From: Hirudo medicinalis
Lineage: Eukaryota; Annelida; Clitellata; Hirudinida; Hirudinidae
Direction: 5' to 3'
NCBI GenBank assembly: GCA_011800805.1
Contig: MPNW01000792.1
Location: 1-22,033, forward strand
Length of the DNA stretch: 22,033 nucleotides
Positions 8,701 to 17,862 of this stretch are shown in pieces. The notes beneath the pieces were generated by a model. It was given only the letters and a program-made list of their open reading frames with translations, made no database searches and had not been told where the DNA came from. The position numbers and the translations under genes were made by a program. The stretch's first letter is position 1. Each line of letters starts with the position of its first letter.

Positions 8701-9717
8701 AAGGATCCAAAATTCGCAAACTTTTCCATTCATTCATTCATTTACTTTCTTCTAATTGGTTTTATTTCCTTTCCATCCTCGCTTATTCATACACCATCCC
8801 TTGCCTATCCCAACTAGGAATTCGTTACCGGACTGTCGGTGCTGGCCCGCGGGTCGGTCCAGGAGAAGCTGCTATGGGCTTTCAATCTGTACGACCTCAA
8901 TGGCGACGGAGTCATATCCAAAGACGAGATGACTGAAATAGTCACTTCCGTGTACGACCTCATAGGGACGTGTGCCGAGCCCCCCATGGACGACGTAACT
9001 GCCAGAGAGCACGTTGACAGGGTCTTCAAGGTGATGCGATGATGTTACGATGTTGAGGGTGGTTATTATGATGATGATTTTGATGATACTGATAATGATA
9101 ATGATGACGATGTCGATGACTTTATCTACCTCAATAGGATTACGAATTGGCATGCTTTAAGATCTCGGTAATTTAAAAGTGTTTTGCGATTGATAAGCGA
9201 TGATCAGAATATTCCATGTCATTCTTAAATTCATCCATTTAATTCGATGAGCTCAGAAGATGGACGTGGGCAACAATGGAGTAATAACAGCAGACGAGTT
9301 CATGCAAGTCTGCGAAATGGTTAGGCCACGTGAATCAATTAAAGTTATTGAAATGAAGAAAAAATACTCTAATTAAAAGTAATTTAAAATTTAATTTTAA
9401 CTTCCAGTAAATAATGTGAAAGCATTTGCTGGAATCTGTTACGTCACTGATAAGAGTTTATAAATTTCGTCAGCTCGTTGATAAATGCCAACCAATGAGC
9501 AATGCTAATCCGCTTCATATTATTTCTGCAAAAATTGAACACGAAGGATCGTAGTGATGAAGATTTTTGAAAAGATAAATAGTTTTTACAAACATGATTG
9601 ACCTAGAATTGTGTCGAGAACAAATTGTAGCATTATTTGCGAATAAATATTCTGTTTAATACGATGCAGGACGACATAATATGCAATTCGTTGGGAGTCT
9701 TCGACACAGTTTTGTAG
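5625..9717 (+). CDS. KCNIP: Kv channel-interacting protein (KChIP), seven exons
   Basis: Coding exons 5625-5700, 6193-6323, 6400-6469, 7175-7245, 8818-9030, 9257-9319 and 9670-9717 join with consistent phases into 223 residues, the usual size of the family. KChIPs are EF-hand proteins that bind the N-terminus of Kv4 channels and set A-type current gating and surface traffic; some also act in the nucleus. Seen here: a basic N-terminus without Gly2 (no myristoylation site), the family core ([55 protein letters not shown]), four EF-hands, and the C-terminal helix [11 protein letters not shown]1 is degenerate with Cys-Pro. Loops EF2 (106-117) and EF3 (142-153) look canonical; EF4 (190-201) has Gly at position 3. 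All splice sites are GT-AG. The first plausible AATAAA lies about 850 nt past the stop. The start is the least certain part. Confidence 0.92.
6193..6323 (+). CDS. KCNIP: KChIP exon 2 (start of conserved core)
   Basis: Acceptor CACCCGCAG; encodes [20 protein letters not shown] through [15 protein letters not shown]. It contains the first helix of EF1. The donor CAG|gtcccc is weak for positions +3 to +6 but agrees exactly with the conserved exon border of the family. Confidence 0.9.
6400..6469 (+). CDS. KCNIP: KChIP exon 3 (EF1 loop)
   Basis: 70 nt between acceptor TTCATCCTAG and donor GGAG|gtatag. Encodes [20 protein letters not shown] and PQG. The Cys-Pro in the EF1 loop prevents calcium binding, as in all KChIPs. 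The intron before it is only 76 nt. Confidence 0.93.
6479..6557 (+). repeat. ATC-rich microsatellite in KChIP intron 3
   Basis: Imperfect (ATC)n / (CGT) interruptions directly after the exon 3 donor. It creates spurious Ser/Ile-rich open frames (6078-6626, 6418-6600). Confidence 0.85.
6841..6894 (+). repeat. GAT/GAC microsatellite in KChIP intron 3
   Basis: GATGCT, GACGAC and (GAT)n repeats, complementary to the ATC repeat near the start of the same intron. They create acidic spurious frames on the plus strand and Ile/Met-rich ones on the minus strand. Confidence 0.85.
7175..7245 (+). CDS. KCNIP: KChIP exon 4 (EF2)
   Basis: 71 nt after acceptor CATCACTTCAG, phase 1. Encodes [20 protein letters not shown] then SFE. 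The EF2 loop [11 protein letters not shown](E) has Asp at positions 1, 3 and 5 and, across the splice, Glu at 12. The donor GAG|gttggt is used; a stronger gtgaga four bases later would shift the frame. Confidence 0.93.
7246..8817 (+). other. KChIP intron 4
   Basis: 1572 nt without recognised exons or elements. It has a short tandem CCGCCGGTAAACCGCCGGT near 8073-8092 and an ATC run near 8240. The short frames at 8173-8385 and 8604-8936 are intronic or read exon 5 out of frame. Confidence 0.6.
8818..9030 (+). CDS. KCNIP: KChIP exon 5 (EF2 exit, EF3)
   Basis: 213 nt from CCAACTAG to AAG|gtgatg. Encodes [18 protein letters not shown], the canonical EF3 loop [12 protein letters not shown], and [14 protein letters not shown]. 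Vertebrate KCNIP genes, as remembered, split this stretch into 108- and 105-nt exons, whose sum is 213, so one intron is absent here. Confidence 0.95.
9257..9319 (+). CDS. KCNIP: KChIP exon 6 (EF4)
   Basis: 63 nt from GAGCTCAG to ATG|gttagg; encodes [20 protein letters not shown] plus Met. The EF4 loop is [12 protein letters not shown]: Gly replaces the usual Asn/Asp at position 3, removing a side-chain calcium ligand. The exon size equals the usual family size. Confidence 0.93.
9670..9717 (+). CDS. KCNIP: KChIP exon 7 (C-terminal helix and stop)
   Basis: Acceptor ACGATGCAG, phase 0, then [15 protein letters not shown] and TAG. This aligns with the family C-terminus (DDNIMRSLQLFxNVI type), the short helix that packs in the Kv4-binding groove. 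It is too short to be found as an open frame; position, phase and motif together make it convincing. Confidence 0.88.
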   Translation, partial: DDIICNSLGVFDTVL

Positions 9718-9860
9718 AGAGAAACACAGACTTCTTGGAGGATTTTATTTTCTTTCTGAGAGTTATAAACTGTGTTTTCTTTCGAAGATCTGCACAGATG
9801 TAATACAAGGTTTTTATTTTAATAGTTTAAGTGTTTTTAGTGCTTCTTAAAAAAAAAGAA

Positions 9861-9992
9861 AAGATAATGATAATAATAATGATAATAATGATGATAATAA
9901 TAATAATAATAGAAATAATAATAATAATAATAATAATAGTGGTGATAATAATAATAACAATAATAATTATAAAATAATAATAATGATAATAA
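9861..9992 (+). repeat. AAT/GAT microsatellite
   Basis: Imperfect (ATA)n with GAT interruptions, starting 145 nt after the KChIP stop and probably in its 3' UTR or just beyond. Confidence 0.85.
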
Positions 9993-12008
9993 TTGGTTCG
10001 ACACCAAGTTTATTTATCGGGGGTCTGTCTGAGGTTGTTGGTCGATGTTATTTCTGGAGTTGTGCGTTGGAGTTGTCTTGTTACGTTCTTAGGCGGTTTC
10101 ACTGCAATGATGCTTGGAATTTATCAACCTTTATGCCATTCTTCTTTATTGGTTTCTCTCGATTTATGATGTTCGTTTAGGCGATTATTTGGTTTTAATT
10201 TTCTAATTTAATTTAATTCTAATTTTCCTGGCTTACATCGTGGAGTTTGAGGTACATTCTATCGCTTACTTCTTTCCAGAACGTCTTTCAGAATTCTTAG
10301 CAACTAAAAGTCTATGGGAACATTGCCTTGCCAACTTCGATAGAGCACTTAAAATCCTTTGGGGAGGCTCATCAATCCAAATGTGGAAAATGGAGGGAAC
10401 TTTCATTCAGAACGTAGTTATGCAGCGCTTCACTTACTATTAAAATAGGGTTATATGAGAACTTCTCACCGGATTCTTTCATAGATCCGCTGAATTTTAT
10501 TTGCCTTAGTGTGATGATTTTAGCGAATAATACTGAGAAATACTTTGGCAATTTAATATCTTTAAATAAATAATTCGAAACTTTATTTTAAATAAAATTT
10601 CTTTTGTAAGCTGCCAAGGAATCAGCCTTTGGCTATTTCATCTGAAGTTATTGTTTTCTTTTTCTTATTAGTTTCTCCTCTCCTGGCGATATCAAATTTA
10701 GAGTTCGGTTCAGACTTCGTGGATATTCTTCAAAATGTTTTTCTTGGTCTCGAATTAATCGGCTTCAGCTGCGGGTAGGAGAGCCACTCATTCCAATTCT
10801 ACCCGTGGATGCTACCTACCTCCTTCGTGTCAGGCTTAAAACGAAGCAAAATGGCTTTTGAAGAACATTGTAACACATCGCAAATGAATAGCTCTTTCGG
10901 TCATTTCCAGTCTTTAAAGTGTTTTAATGTTTTAGGACATCGTATCGGTCTAGTTGAAGAGAAAAATTGAAAGCACTTTCAGTCGCTAAATCTTCTTCGT
11001 ATTGAATGGCCTCATGAGTCAGACAAACAAGATCGAATGTTTAATTTAAGGACATGAAAATCATGCAAAACCTTTTTTTTAAAAACATCATCGTTTTTTG
11101 TTCTTGCACGAGATGACTCGTATTTCCGTCGGAATGCTGAACTTTTCAAGGTCTTAAGATGCAATCTTATCTCCTTCTTTCCATCTAGCAATAAACATCC
11201 CTATTAAGCCATGGAGACTTTCAGGATTTCGACCCTAAATTTATTCTACCCCAAATTTCATCAACCCCGACTCGGTGGTGGAACGTATTCCTGTTTGCTG
11301 CGACTATTGGGGGTCACTCCCGCGGTCAGACTTAATCTTTCTTATACCTCTGGATAATTGTTATTAATAAAAATAATTGCCTAAATGATTTTTTGTTGGA
11401 GATCTATTCCAGCAATTCGTTTCGTCTTCCTGATATTTTTGTGATGGAATTATTTTTCTCTCGGGATTATGTACTTGTTCCTCGAATGAGAAGCTACCGA
11501 ATTGTGCTGGTATATTTTCTTCAAAAAATCTTAATGGATGTCGTGTTTCTCTTTAAACGTCGTGTCTCGTAAACTTGGACCAATCACTGATTGCTGCCGC
11601 TAGTGTTCACCCGATGATCCGCGGGTTTCTGAGTCTCTGGACTGTCTTAAATCGAGTGACGTCTGATAATTTCCATAAAAGTATTTCAGAATTTGACGAC
11701 TTTTGTAACTTTGTAGCGGTTAATCGGATTATTATTTTCGACCGGACGATTGAGTTTCTGAAGTTTATTTTGTGCGAGTAATTAATTATTGCCAAGTGAT
11801 TGAAGAAGGGAGATACTGAAGCACAGAAGTAGAAGTCGATGACGAATATTATGAAAATTTAACTCAAATGTTTGTTCTGTTGTTCGACTTAACTTAAATT
11901 GACACTCACTCCGTATTTGAAGGATTTATTTCGATTTTACGAGCACCTTCTAATTGTAATCCTGTTAAACAATAATCAGGTTGTCATTTTCGATGTCTTT
12001 TTGTCGCC
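9993..12008. other. T-rich non-coding stretch
   Basis: Two kilobases with a T-rich plus strand and no domain, RNA gene or repeat that I recognise. Frames at 9983-10180, 10240-10443 and 11575-11781 lack any family signature or splice context. Possible polyadenylation motifs AATAAA occur at 10565-10570 and near 10592. The minus strand could be an old LTR-element interior (see 12616-12998), but no pol motif is readable. Confidence 0.4.
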
Positions 12009-12147
12009 AATAATAATAATAACAACAACAACGTTAATAATAATTGATAACAATAATAATAATAATAATATTTATCTAATTGTACTGGTTATATTGATAT
12101 TATTAGTTTAATAATATTATTATTATAATATTATATTATTATATATT
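12009..12147 (+). repeat. AAT/TTA microsatellite with inverted halves
   Basis: (AAT)n and (AAC)n followed by (TTA)/(ATT) units; the two halves are complementary and can form a hairpin. Confidence 0.8.
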
Positions 12148-12615
12148 GGTTGATTGCTGATTGCATGCATTTGTCTGGTTTTACTGTTGGACCAGTTGAA
12201 TGACGGATTCACAACAACTATGTCTATCTCTGTTACGATCTTCCATATCATCTTTACATTTGTTACCGGCTGTTTTCATCATATCAACCCAAAGAATGCA
12301 ATATTTGAAATTCTTTACGGGGATGACCATTTTATCTTTCTGCAGTGTCCGTTTCTATGGTTTGTTCGCGGTTGTGTTTCCTGTTGTTTCATCATCTTAA
12401 ACTGAGATTGCATTTGTGGTGTTGTTTTTCAAACACAGTTAAAATGTTCTGCATCGGGTTAACTAGTGCAAGTCTCCTGAGAATATGTTGCTGTGCAAGA
12501 ATTTTCCTTGCAAGTCTGATTCAAGCAGAAACAAATCTTTGTTATGGACACCTCGGAAGCCACACTTATCTTAAGGGGAGTTAAAATGATAGGTCCATGT
12601 CTGGCATAAACCTCC

Positions 12616-12998
12616 TGTCGGGTCTTTTTATTTAACTCCACTTTAAAGAACAACATAAACACAAACTTTATTACGACAACTCCTTGAAATAAAAGAACTT
12701 ACTGTCGACTCTCAACGTAAAACACGAAAACCACACGAGAACCCAACGTACCACCACACTCCCAGGAGCCCTGAAATCAAACCCTTATATACGAAACCAG
12801 CCCCGGCCGTATCAGCAATGTACCTCACGTCTCAAAACCTCCTCTGCACGGTCCACCAACTCGTCCATTTGTCAATAAATCTGCTCGTTAATCAACTAAA
12901 ATTAATCTCGTATTGGGACTTTTTGGCTGGGTCTTGTTCACATCTGCCAGTAAAGGTAGATTTGTCTTCTAAAGAGAAGATTCAATTTAACAATTACA
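12616..12998 (-). repeat. LTR-like or promoter-like segment
   Basis: On the minus strand a TGT...ACA bounded segment contains TATATAAGGG (about 12792-12783), a strongly G/T-rich stretch after it, a good donor-like GACA|gtaagt, and AATAAA motifs near 12680 and 12630. That order (TATA, leader, polyadenylation signal) suits an LTR. There is no second copy, target duplication or clear primer-binding site, so an ordinary promoter or chance remains possible. Confidence 0.25.
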
Positions 12999-12999
12999 C

Positions 13000-13516
13000 C
13001 ACTTTGAATGCTGAAGTCCGGAGGGCTTTTCTGGAAAATACAACCATCCTCACGAACGCATGATTGATCGACGAATCGGTACTGCGAGACCGTCCATTGT
13101 ACGCCGCGGTTAATTTAAGTCAAACCGATTCACTTTTTACTTGCATCAATTAAGCACGACATCAGTTCAACTCAATAACTGAGAAACAGAAATGCACGAT
13201 CATAGCGTGAGAACATTTGAAGCTTTAATTTGCAGGAGGCTTTCAATCAGGACAACATGTATTTTGCTAACATTAGTAAAAGCACCGAGACAACCTTTCG
13301 TTTAAAGCACGATCTGTTGTCGAATTTGAGTAATCGATCTCTTGACGAAAAGATGTAAAGGTCAATCGAGCATGACAAAGTAGTTTTAACGAAGTCCTGG
13401 GAAAGTAAGCGCTTCCAGTCTTTCACGTGACGATGGTGATGACGATGAAGACAATAATGTCATCGCCATGATAATGTCATGTGAGAAACAGTTCAACCGC
13501 TCCGGTTATTACGTGT
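13000..13516. other. 3' flank of the CCP-EGF gene
   Basis: Contains an ATTAAA on the minus strand (13229-13224), about 290 nt past the stop codon of the gene to the right; a GAT-rich run at 13430-13450. Nothing else is recognised. Confidence 0.35.
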
Positions 13517-13620
13517 TTAGGTGACCAGCCTCATGTTGTTGTCGTAGCAGAAGCGACCAACGTCGTCTGCAAAGGTGATCATGCACTGAGTACCAGCGGG
13601 ACAAGTTCTGCACGGGTTGG
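13517..13620 (-). CDS. CCP-EGF gene exon 4: Cys-rich C-terminus and stop
   Basis: Strong acceptor CTCTTTTTAAACAG, phase 1, then NPCRTCPAGTQCMITFADDV, GRFCYDNNMRLVT and TAA. Four Cys in a pattern (CxxC, CPxGTxC) I do not assign to a named family; it may pair as a mini-module of its own. The overlapping plus-strand frame 13481-13696 is its shadow. Confidence 0.75.
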
Positions 13621-15093
13621 CTGTTTAAAAAGAGAATGTAGGTCTCAGTTAAACAACATCAATCTTGTGGCACACCCATTTCTATTGAGTTGTTGAAATT
13701 AAAAGGAATTTATTAATACAATTAGCAACGTTATTTGGACAAATGAGACTTTAAGCTTTAAATATCCAAGATCTTATACATGTCTATATCCAGAAATAAT
13801 CGTGCAACTAGGTCGGGCCAGATGCAACCCTACGACGGGAATGCAAACAAAAAGACAAAAAGATGGTGCATCCTTGCTGAACGAGTTTAAAATTAGAATG
13901 TCGAAGGAGTCTTTCTCTGCCTTTCGAACGATGACTCACGTAGCAAGTCATTGTCATCGTCAGCCTTCGAAGGCAATGATGCGATAATCTCTTAAACTCT
14001 TCCAATTCGCTCCATTCTCCAGACAGGGCTCATTTCACAAGCTTGGATACAATCATCGTGTGCTGAATCTAGGTCCGGTTATATTTGGATTTCCCAAACT
14101 TTGGATGTGGACGAGTCTTGATCGCTCGGCCGATGACGCAAACAGAATCGAAACCGATTTAAAAAGCCAAACTCCGCCTTGACTTTCATGAAATGCTCAG
14201 TCCCCATATTTTTACCCATTTCCCCCTCAGACATACTCACCGACTTGGCACCTCCTGCCGCCGTAGTTTTGAGGACATATGCAGGTGTATCCGGTCTTGA
14301 AGGGATCTTCTGCTGTGCTGCACTTTCCTCCGTTCTGGCAGGGATTAGGTTTGCAGGAGGCTGTCGATGAAAGAAGAATGACAGGGCTCATCTTGCCAAA
14401 TGAATGAATTCATTCAGTAATAAATCGGTTTTTAAAATATTTTTATTACTATATTGACAAAGTGATTTTCGGCTGAATTTTAAGAAATAATCTTCTATTT
14501 ACTCTTGACGCATTCAGCCGGCTTTCCCTGCCAATTTCCTTGACTGTCGCAGTATATAATCGTCTTCGAAGAACTGCTGGGTAGATTACTGAAGTGGTAA
14601 TCTTCATTGCAGAAGTACAAGGCTGACATGTTGTCCTTGGAAAGAATGTACTGACCATTCAGAAGTTGGGGAAGTCGTCCGATGGGACACACTGTCACGT
14701 TGGCTGAAATGGGTTGATTAATATTATTCTGGCTGAGTATTTACACTAAAGTTGCACGGCTTTAGATTGACATTTATTTTCAAACTTTGTTAAATCATTG
14801 AATTCAGTGAACGAGTCTTTTGAGCGTAAGAAAACAATTGTGCTTTACATTTTAAGAATCTTGCGATTGGCCTGAGCAAAATTCTTAAAAAAAAAAAAAG
14901 AAGACACACGATCGTCTGGGTTCGAAAATTCGCAGAGAAGAACAGCAAATATTATGAACTTCCAATATGACAATAAATTTCTCAATAACTTAGTTGACGA
15001 ATTGTGCCAACCGGCATCAGAGGATGCAAAAGACACGAGCACGATGATCGAGGTTGTAATGCTGCCTATTAAACTGTATCCCATTCCTTTCAT
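13517..15093 (-). CDS. Secreted CCP (sushi)-EGF protein, four exons
   Basis: Exons 15093-15012, 14703-14503, 14360-14241 and 13620-13517 join in phase 1 at every border into 168 residues. Order: a signal peptide (hydrophobic core SIIVLVSFASSDA), a CCP module (Cys 33, 59, 79, 92, with Trp in GNWQG), an EGF module (Cys 97, 102, 108, 121, 123, 132; NPCQNGGKC, then CICPQNYGGRRC), and a 33-residue Cys-rich C-terminus (NPCRTCPAGTQC ... GRFC). No transmembrane segment or basic tail follows, so the product should be secreted. Two N-glycosylation sequons (NVT at the mature N-terminus, NMS) lie in the CCP. Such modules bind proteins or carbohydrates at the cell surface; the ligand is unknown. The exon borders are strong except the first donor (G|gttggc). 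Confidence 0.8.
13624..14240 (-). other. Intron 3 of the CCP-EGF gene
   Basis: The intron (14240-13621) holds no recognised exon. Short frames on both strands at 13802-14005 have no domain or splice support. The G-rich donor side and pyrimidine-rich acceptor agree with one intron. Confidence 0.6.
14241..14360 (-). CDS. CCP-EGF gene exon 3: EGF module
   Basis: Acceptor CTTTCATCGACAG, donor GTCG|gtgagt (strong), 120 nt, phase 1-1. Encodes SCKPNPCQNGGKC, then GYTCICPQNYGGRRC: six Cys with EGF spacing. No calcium-binding DxxE signature precedes the first Cys. Confidence 0.92.
14503..14703 (-). CDS. CCP-EGF gene exon 2: CCP/sushi module
   Basis: Acceptor AACCCATTTCAG, donor AAGA|gtaaat, 201 nt, phase 1-1, one whole CCP module per exon, as is typical of the family. 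It encodes VCPIGRLPQLLNGQYI, LYFCNEDYHF, IIYCDSQGNWQGKPAEC: four Cys, the NG before the first strand and the Trp between Cys 3 and 4. Confidence 0.9.
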
Positions 15094-15122
15094 TTTCAGG
15101 AGTTTTGGCGAGTCAGTAGGTC
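15012..15122 (-). CDS. CCP-EGF gene exon 1: 5' UTR and signal peptide
   Basis: The exon starts after GTGTTTTTACAG (15123), carries 29 nt before the ATG at 15093, and encodes MKGMGYSLIGSITTSIIVLV then SFASSDA. Splicing to the next exon completes an Ala, a good signal-peptidase context before NVTVCP. The 29 nt contain no in-frame stop and the exon is symmetric (phase 1-1, 111 nt), so it could also be read as an internal exon with a hydrophobic segment. Confidence 0.6.
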
Positions 15123-15680
15123 CTGTAAAAACACGTCCATCCATCATCCTCAATACGAAGTTCAATATGCTACTTTATAAAATTATCACATAATTATTCG
15201 AATACGAATAATATATTTTTTTGTAACGTCTAATATAATATTATGATGTAGTTTGCCACAATATCACAATATCACTGTATAATCCAAACCATCAGAGATG
15301 TAATCGAAGTGGTAAAGGTTTGAGGTTTACGCAAAAGTAACGTTGATTTATGATTTGAGACACTGCATATTCTTATATTTATATTACACAGATTTTCCAA
15401 ATTCTCGTGTAATCGTTACGATCAGCATTACAAATATTACGAGGACGGTGTTTTTACAATTTGAATTTTTTTGCTCACCTCTTAGCGCTTATTTCTTGAA
15501 AAACTTTGCGAATCGTCTGCTTTAAGCAACACAGTAAGCCGGTAAAGGTTGATTGAAGAATGTCTATTTTATAATTATCTTCGTAATCAATTCATTGAAG
15601 AAGCACTCAGTTCTTGTGAAGGAAGGCGACGGTGAAAATTGGCTTTTATATAGTTATCGGCTAGTTGATCGGACCGATGA
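15123..15680. other. Intergenic, 5' of the CCP-EGF gene
   Basis: AT-rich. No untranslated first exon or promoter element could be singled out on the minus strand. Confidence 0.4.
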
Positions 15681-15850
15681 ATAATAATAATAATCATAAT
15701 AATAATTTGTACAATAATTACAATAATTATTAATAATAATCATCATCATCATCATTATCATTAAAATCATAATCATAATAATTCACACCTTATAATAATA
15801 ACAACAATTTATAATTAATAATAGTAATAATAATAATAATAATAACAAAC
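15681..15850 (+). repeat. AAT/ATC microsatellite
   Basis: (AAT)n, (ATC)n and (TTA) units in mixed orientation. Confidence 0.85.
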
Positions 15851-16149
15851 ACAATGATTCACCAACGACAAATACTGCAGAGACACAAATAATAGCAAGT
15901 CGCTCATTTACAATCAGATACCTTAATATGAATGTTGTTGATAAGAAATATGTTGCAATCATTTTTTTACCATTTTTACTCATACAGTTATTATTGTTGG
16001 CCTAGTTTGCTGAAAGCCTGTCCATATTTAGATCAGACGGTCTTCAACTTCTAAGGAGAGTTGATAAGATTTTATGAGAGAGCCGGCATTTGAACTCCAT
16101 ACTTTCGACATCCTGCTTTTCGGAAAATGCCGTGGAAGAAAGATATTCA

Positions 16150-16250
16150 AATGAGTGAGATGAGTGAGGGTTTGGTTGAGATTGACTGATGGACTGAGAG
16201 AGTGAGTGAGTGAATGAGTGAACGAATGAATAAAAGAATAAAAGCGCAAA
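16150..16250 (+). repeat. GAGT/GAAT tetranucleotide repeat
   Basis: Imperfect GAGT and GAAT units (GTGAGTGAGTGAATGAGTGA). It produces a spurious Ser/His/Thr-rich minus-strand frame at 16028-16372. Confidence 0.8.
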
Positions 16251-16532
16251 TGCAAATGTGTTAGCGAAAGAGATCTCAGAGAAACAAATTTGAAAGTCGC
16301 TTTGAAGTTTAGAACGAAATCAAGAATTGAAAAAGAATCTGAGAATGAGAAGAAATAAAAAGGTATTTCCAACCCAACTCTCCAGGAAGCGGAAGCATCT
16401 CAGTTTTAACTTGAAAGTTTTTGTTTCGAGTTAAGTCATACTCGTGGTATGATGATTTAATTGGAAGAAGTCTTTACGAAGTGTGACGTTTGTCTTGTCT
16501 ATGTGATGGAATCATTATCATTAATATTATTA

Positions 16533-16592
16533 TTAAAAATATATTATTATATATATAATATGATATATATATATATATATATATATAATATG
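16533..16592 (+). repeat. AT dinucleotide repeat
   Basis: A pure (AT)n core at 16564-16587 with ATT/ATA flanks, self-complementary. Confidence 0.9.
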
Positions 16593-16841
16593 CGCTATGA
16601 GTCACATATCATTTACGTTACATGCAATCCTTTTAAGATAATCGATTCATAAGTCCGAGGTTAATTTTCAACCCATTATATAGCGCTCACTTCTCAAACA
16701 ATTGCTAGGAAACCTGTGATTCATTGAATGGTCAAAGTCGTGATGTGAAAACTTTCTCATGCTTTGAGACTCGACAGTGCGACACGAAGTTTTTATGGTG
16801 TGTTTGTGCTCAAACTAATTTTGAAAAAATGATGTGTTGTT

Positions 16842-17100
16842 ATTGTTGTTGTTAATAATAACTATAATAATAATAATATATTATTTATATTATATTATAT
16901 TATATTATATTATTGTTATTATTAATATTTCATTTATACTTTATAAGTTATCAATAATAATCCATTATAATTATTGTTATATTACATTTCGAATTATCAT
17001 TATATATTATTATAATATACTTAACCATTATAAATATAATTATAATGATAATTATTATTATATAACAAATTATATTATTACAATGTTAGCAATTTGTTCG
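16842..17100 (+). repeat. TTA/TAT-rich low-complexity tract
   Basis: TATAT, TTA, ATTA and TAATAATA units over 260 nt; the 89-codon frame inside it (Ile/Tyr only) is an artefact. Confidence 0.85.
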
Positions 17101-17230
17101 TAATATTTTTATTGTTGTTGTTTTCGTTGTTGGTGTTGACAACGAATTGAATCGACTCATAAGAAAGCAAGCTCAAACTCCTCGCATTCACATGCAAGCA
17201 AGTAACATTAAACCTAATTGCCATTACGGT

Positions 17231-17303
17231 GATGATGATGATTATTATTATTTTTATTATTATTGTTGTTGTTGATTTTGTAATAGTTGTTGTAGTTGAT
17301 GTT

Positions 17304-17344
<41 letters not shown>
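17231..17344 (+). repeat. GAT-ATT-GTT compound microsatellite
   Basis: GAT, then TTA, then (GTT)n, with about thirteen uninterrupted GTT units from about 17305 to 17344. Confidence 0.9.
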
Positions 17345-17503
17345 GGCTGTTCAAGATGTGTGATCAACACAAGTCCTCAAGAGTTCATGCATAATTAGCA
17401 ATAAAAACTACTTGTCTGCTGACTGACTGGGAATGAGAAAGTAAACATTCTAAACGGATTATCTTATAATAAAATTTAAAAACTACATGTCATTTTAATA
17501 ATA

Positions 17504-17585
17504 ACAATAGCATTATTATTATTATGATTATTATTATGATTATGATTATTATTATTATTATTACTATTATTATTATTATAATGAT
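17504..17585 (+). repeat. ATT microsatellite
   Basis: (ATT)n with GATT interruptions; the frame at 17524-17706 starts in it and is not a gene. Confidence 0.85.
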
Positions 17586-17720
17586 TACATATGTAATATT
17601 AATTAATATTTATATTATCTCCATCTTAGAGAAATCGAATGTTTTTCAAAACCTTTCAAATGGTTCATTGTTATCTTCACCCGTGAGAACTGAACTACAA
17701 TCATGACCACGATTATTATC

Positions 17721-17816
17721 TACGGCGGTAATGGCGACAGTCGTAATGTGTCGTGTTCGAAACCCAACCTGCACTTCTGCCAGCGCCCTTGGGAAGGAGC
17801 GCTATATAAATGGTTA
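17721..17816 (-). repeat. Dispersed GCGCC repeat, copy C (inverted)
   Basis: On the minus strand: CCATTTATATAGCGCTCC, CCCAAGGGCGCTGGCAG, GACACATTACGACTGTCGCC, ATTACCGCC. The first block repeats 33 nt on as GCGCTATATAAATG on the plus strand (17849-17862), a partial tandem end. Confidence 0.6.
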
Positions 17817-17862
17817 ACAAAAAAAGTGCCTATGACGCTATGCATATGGCGCTATATAAATG

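Noticed and set aside
14845..15165. 106-codon minus-strand frame as a single-exon protein
   Set aside because: Only the MKGMGY...SSDA part is used; the rest is intron, since splicing at 15012 joins a CCP exon in phase.
16028..16372. Ser/His/Thr-repeat minus-strand protein
   Set aside because: Translation of an imperfect GAGT/GAAT repeat.
16461..17103. Ile/Tyr-rich plus-strand frames
   Set aside because: AT and TTA microsatellites.
15681..17344. CRISPR-like spaced repeats
   Set aside because: Simple microsatellites without spacer structure, and the DNA is animal.
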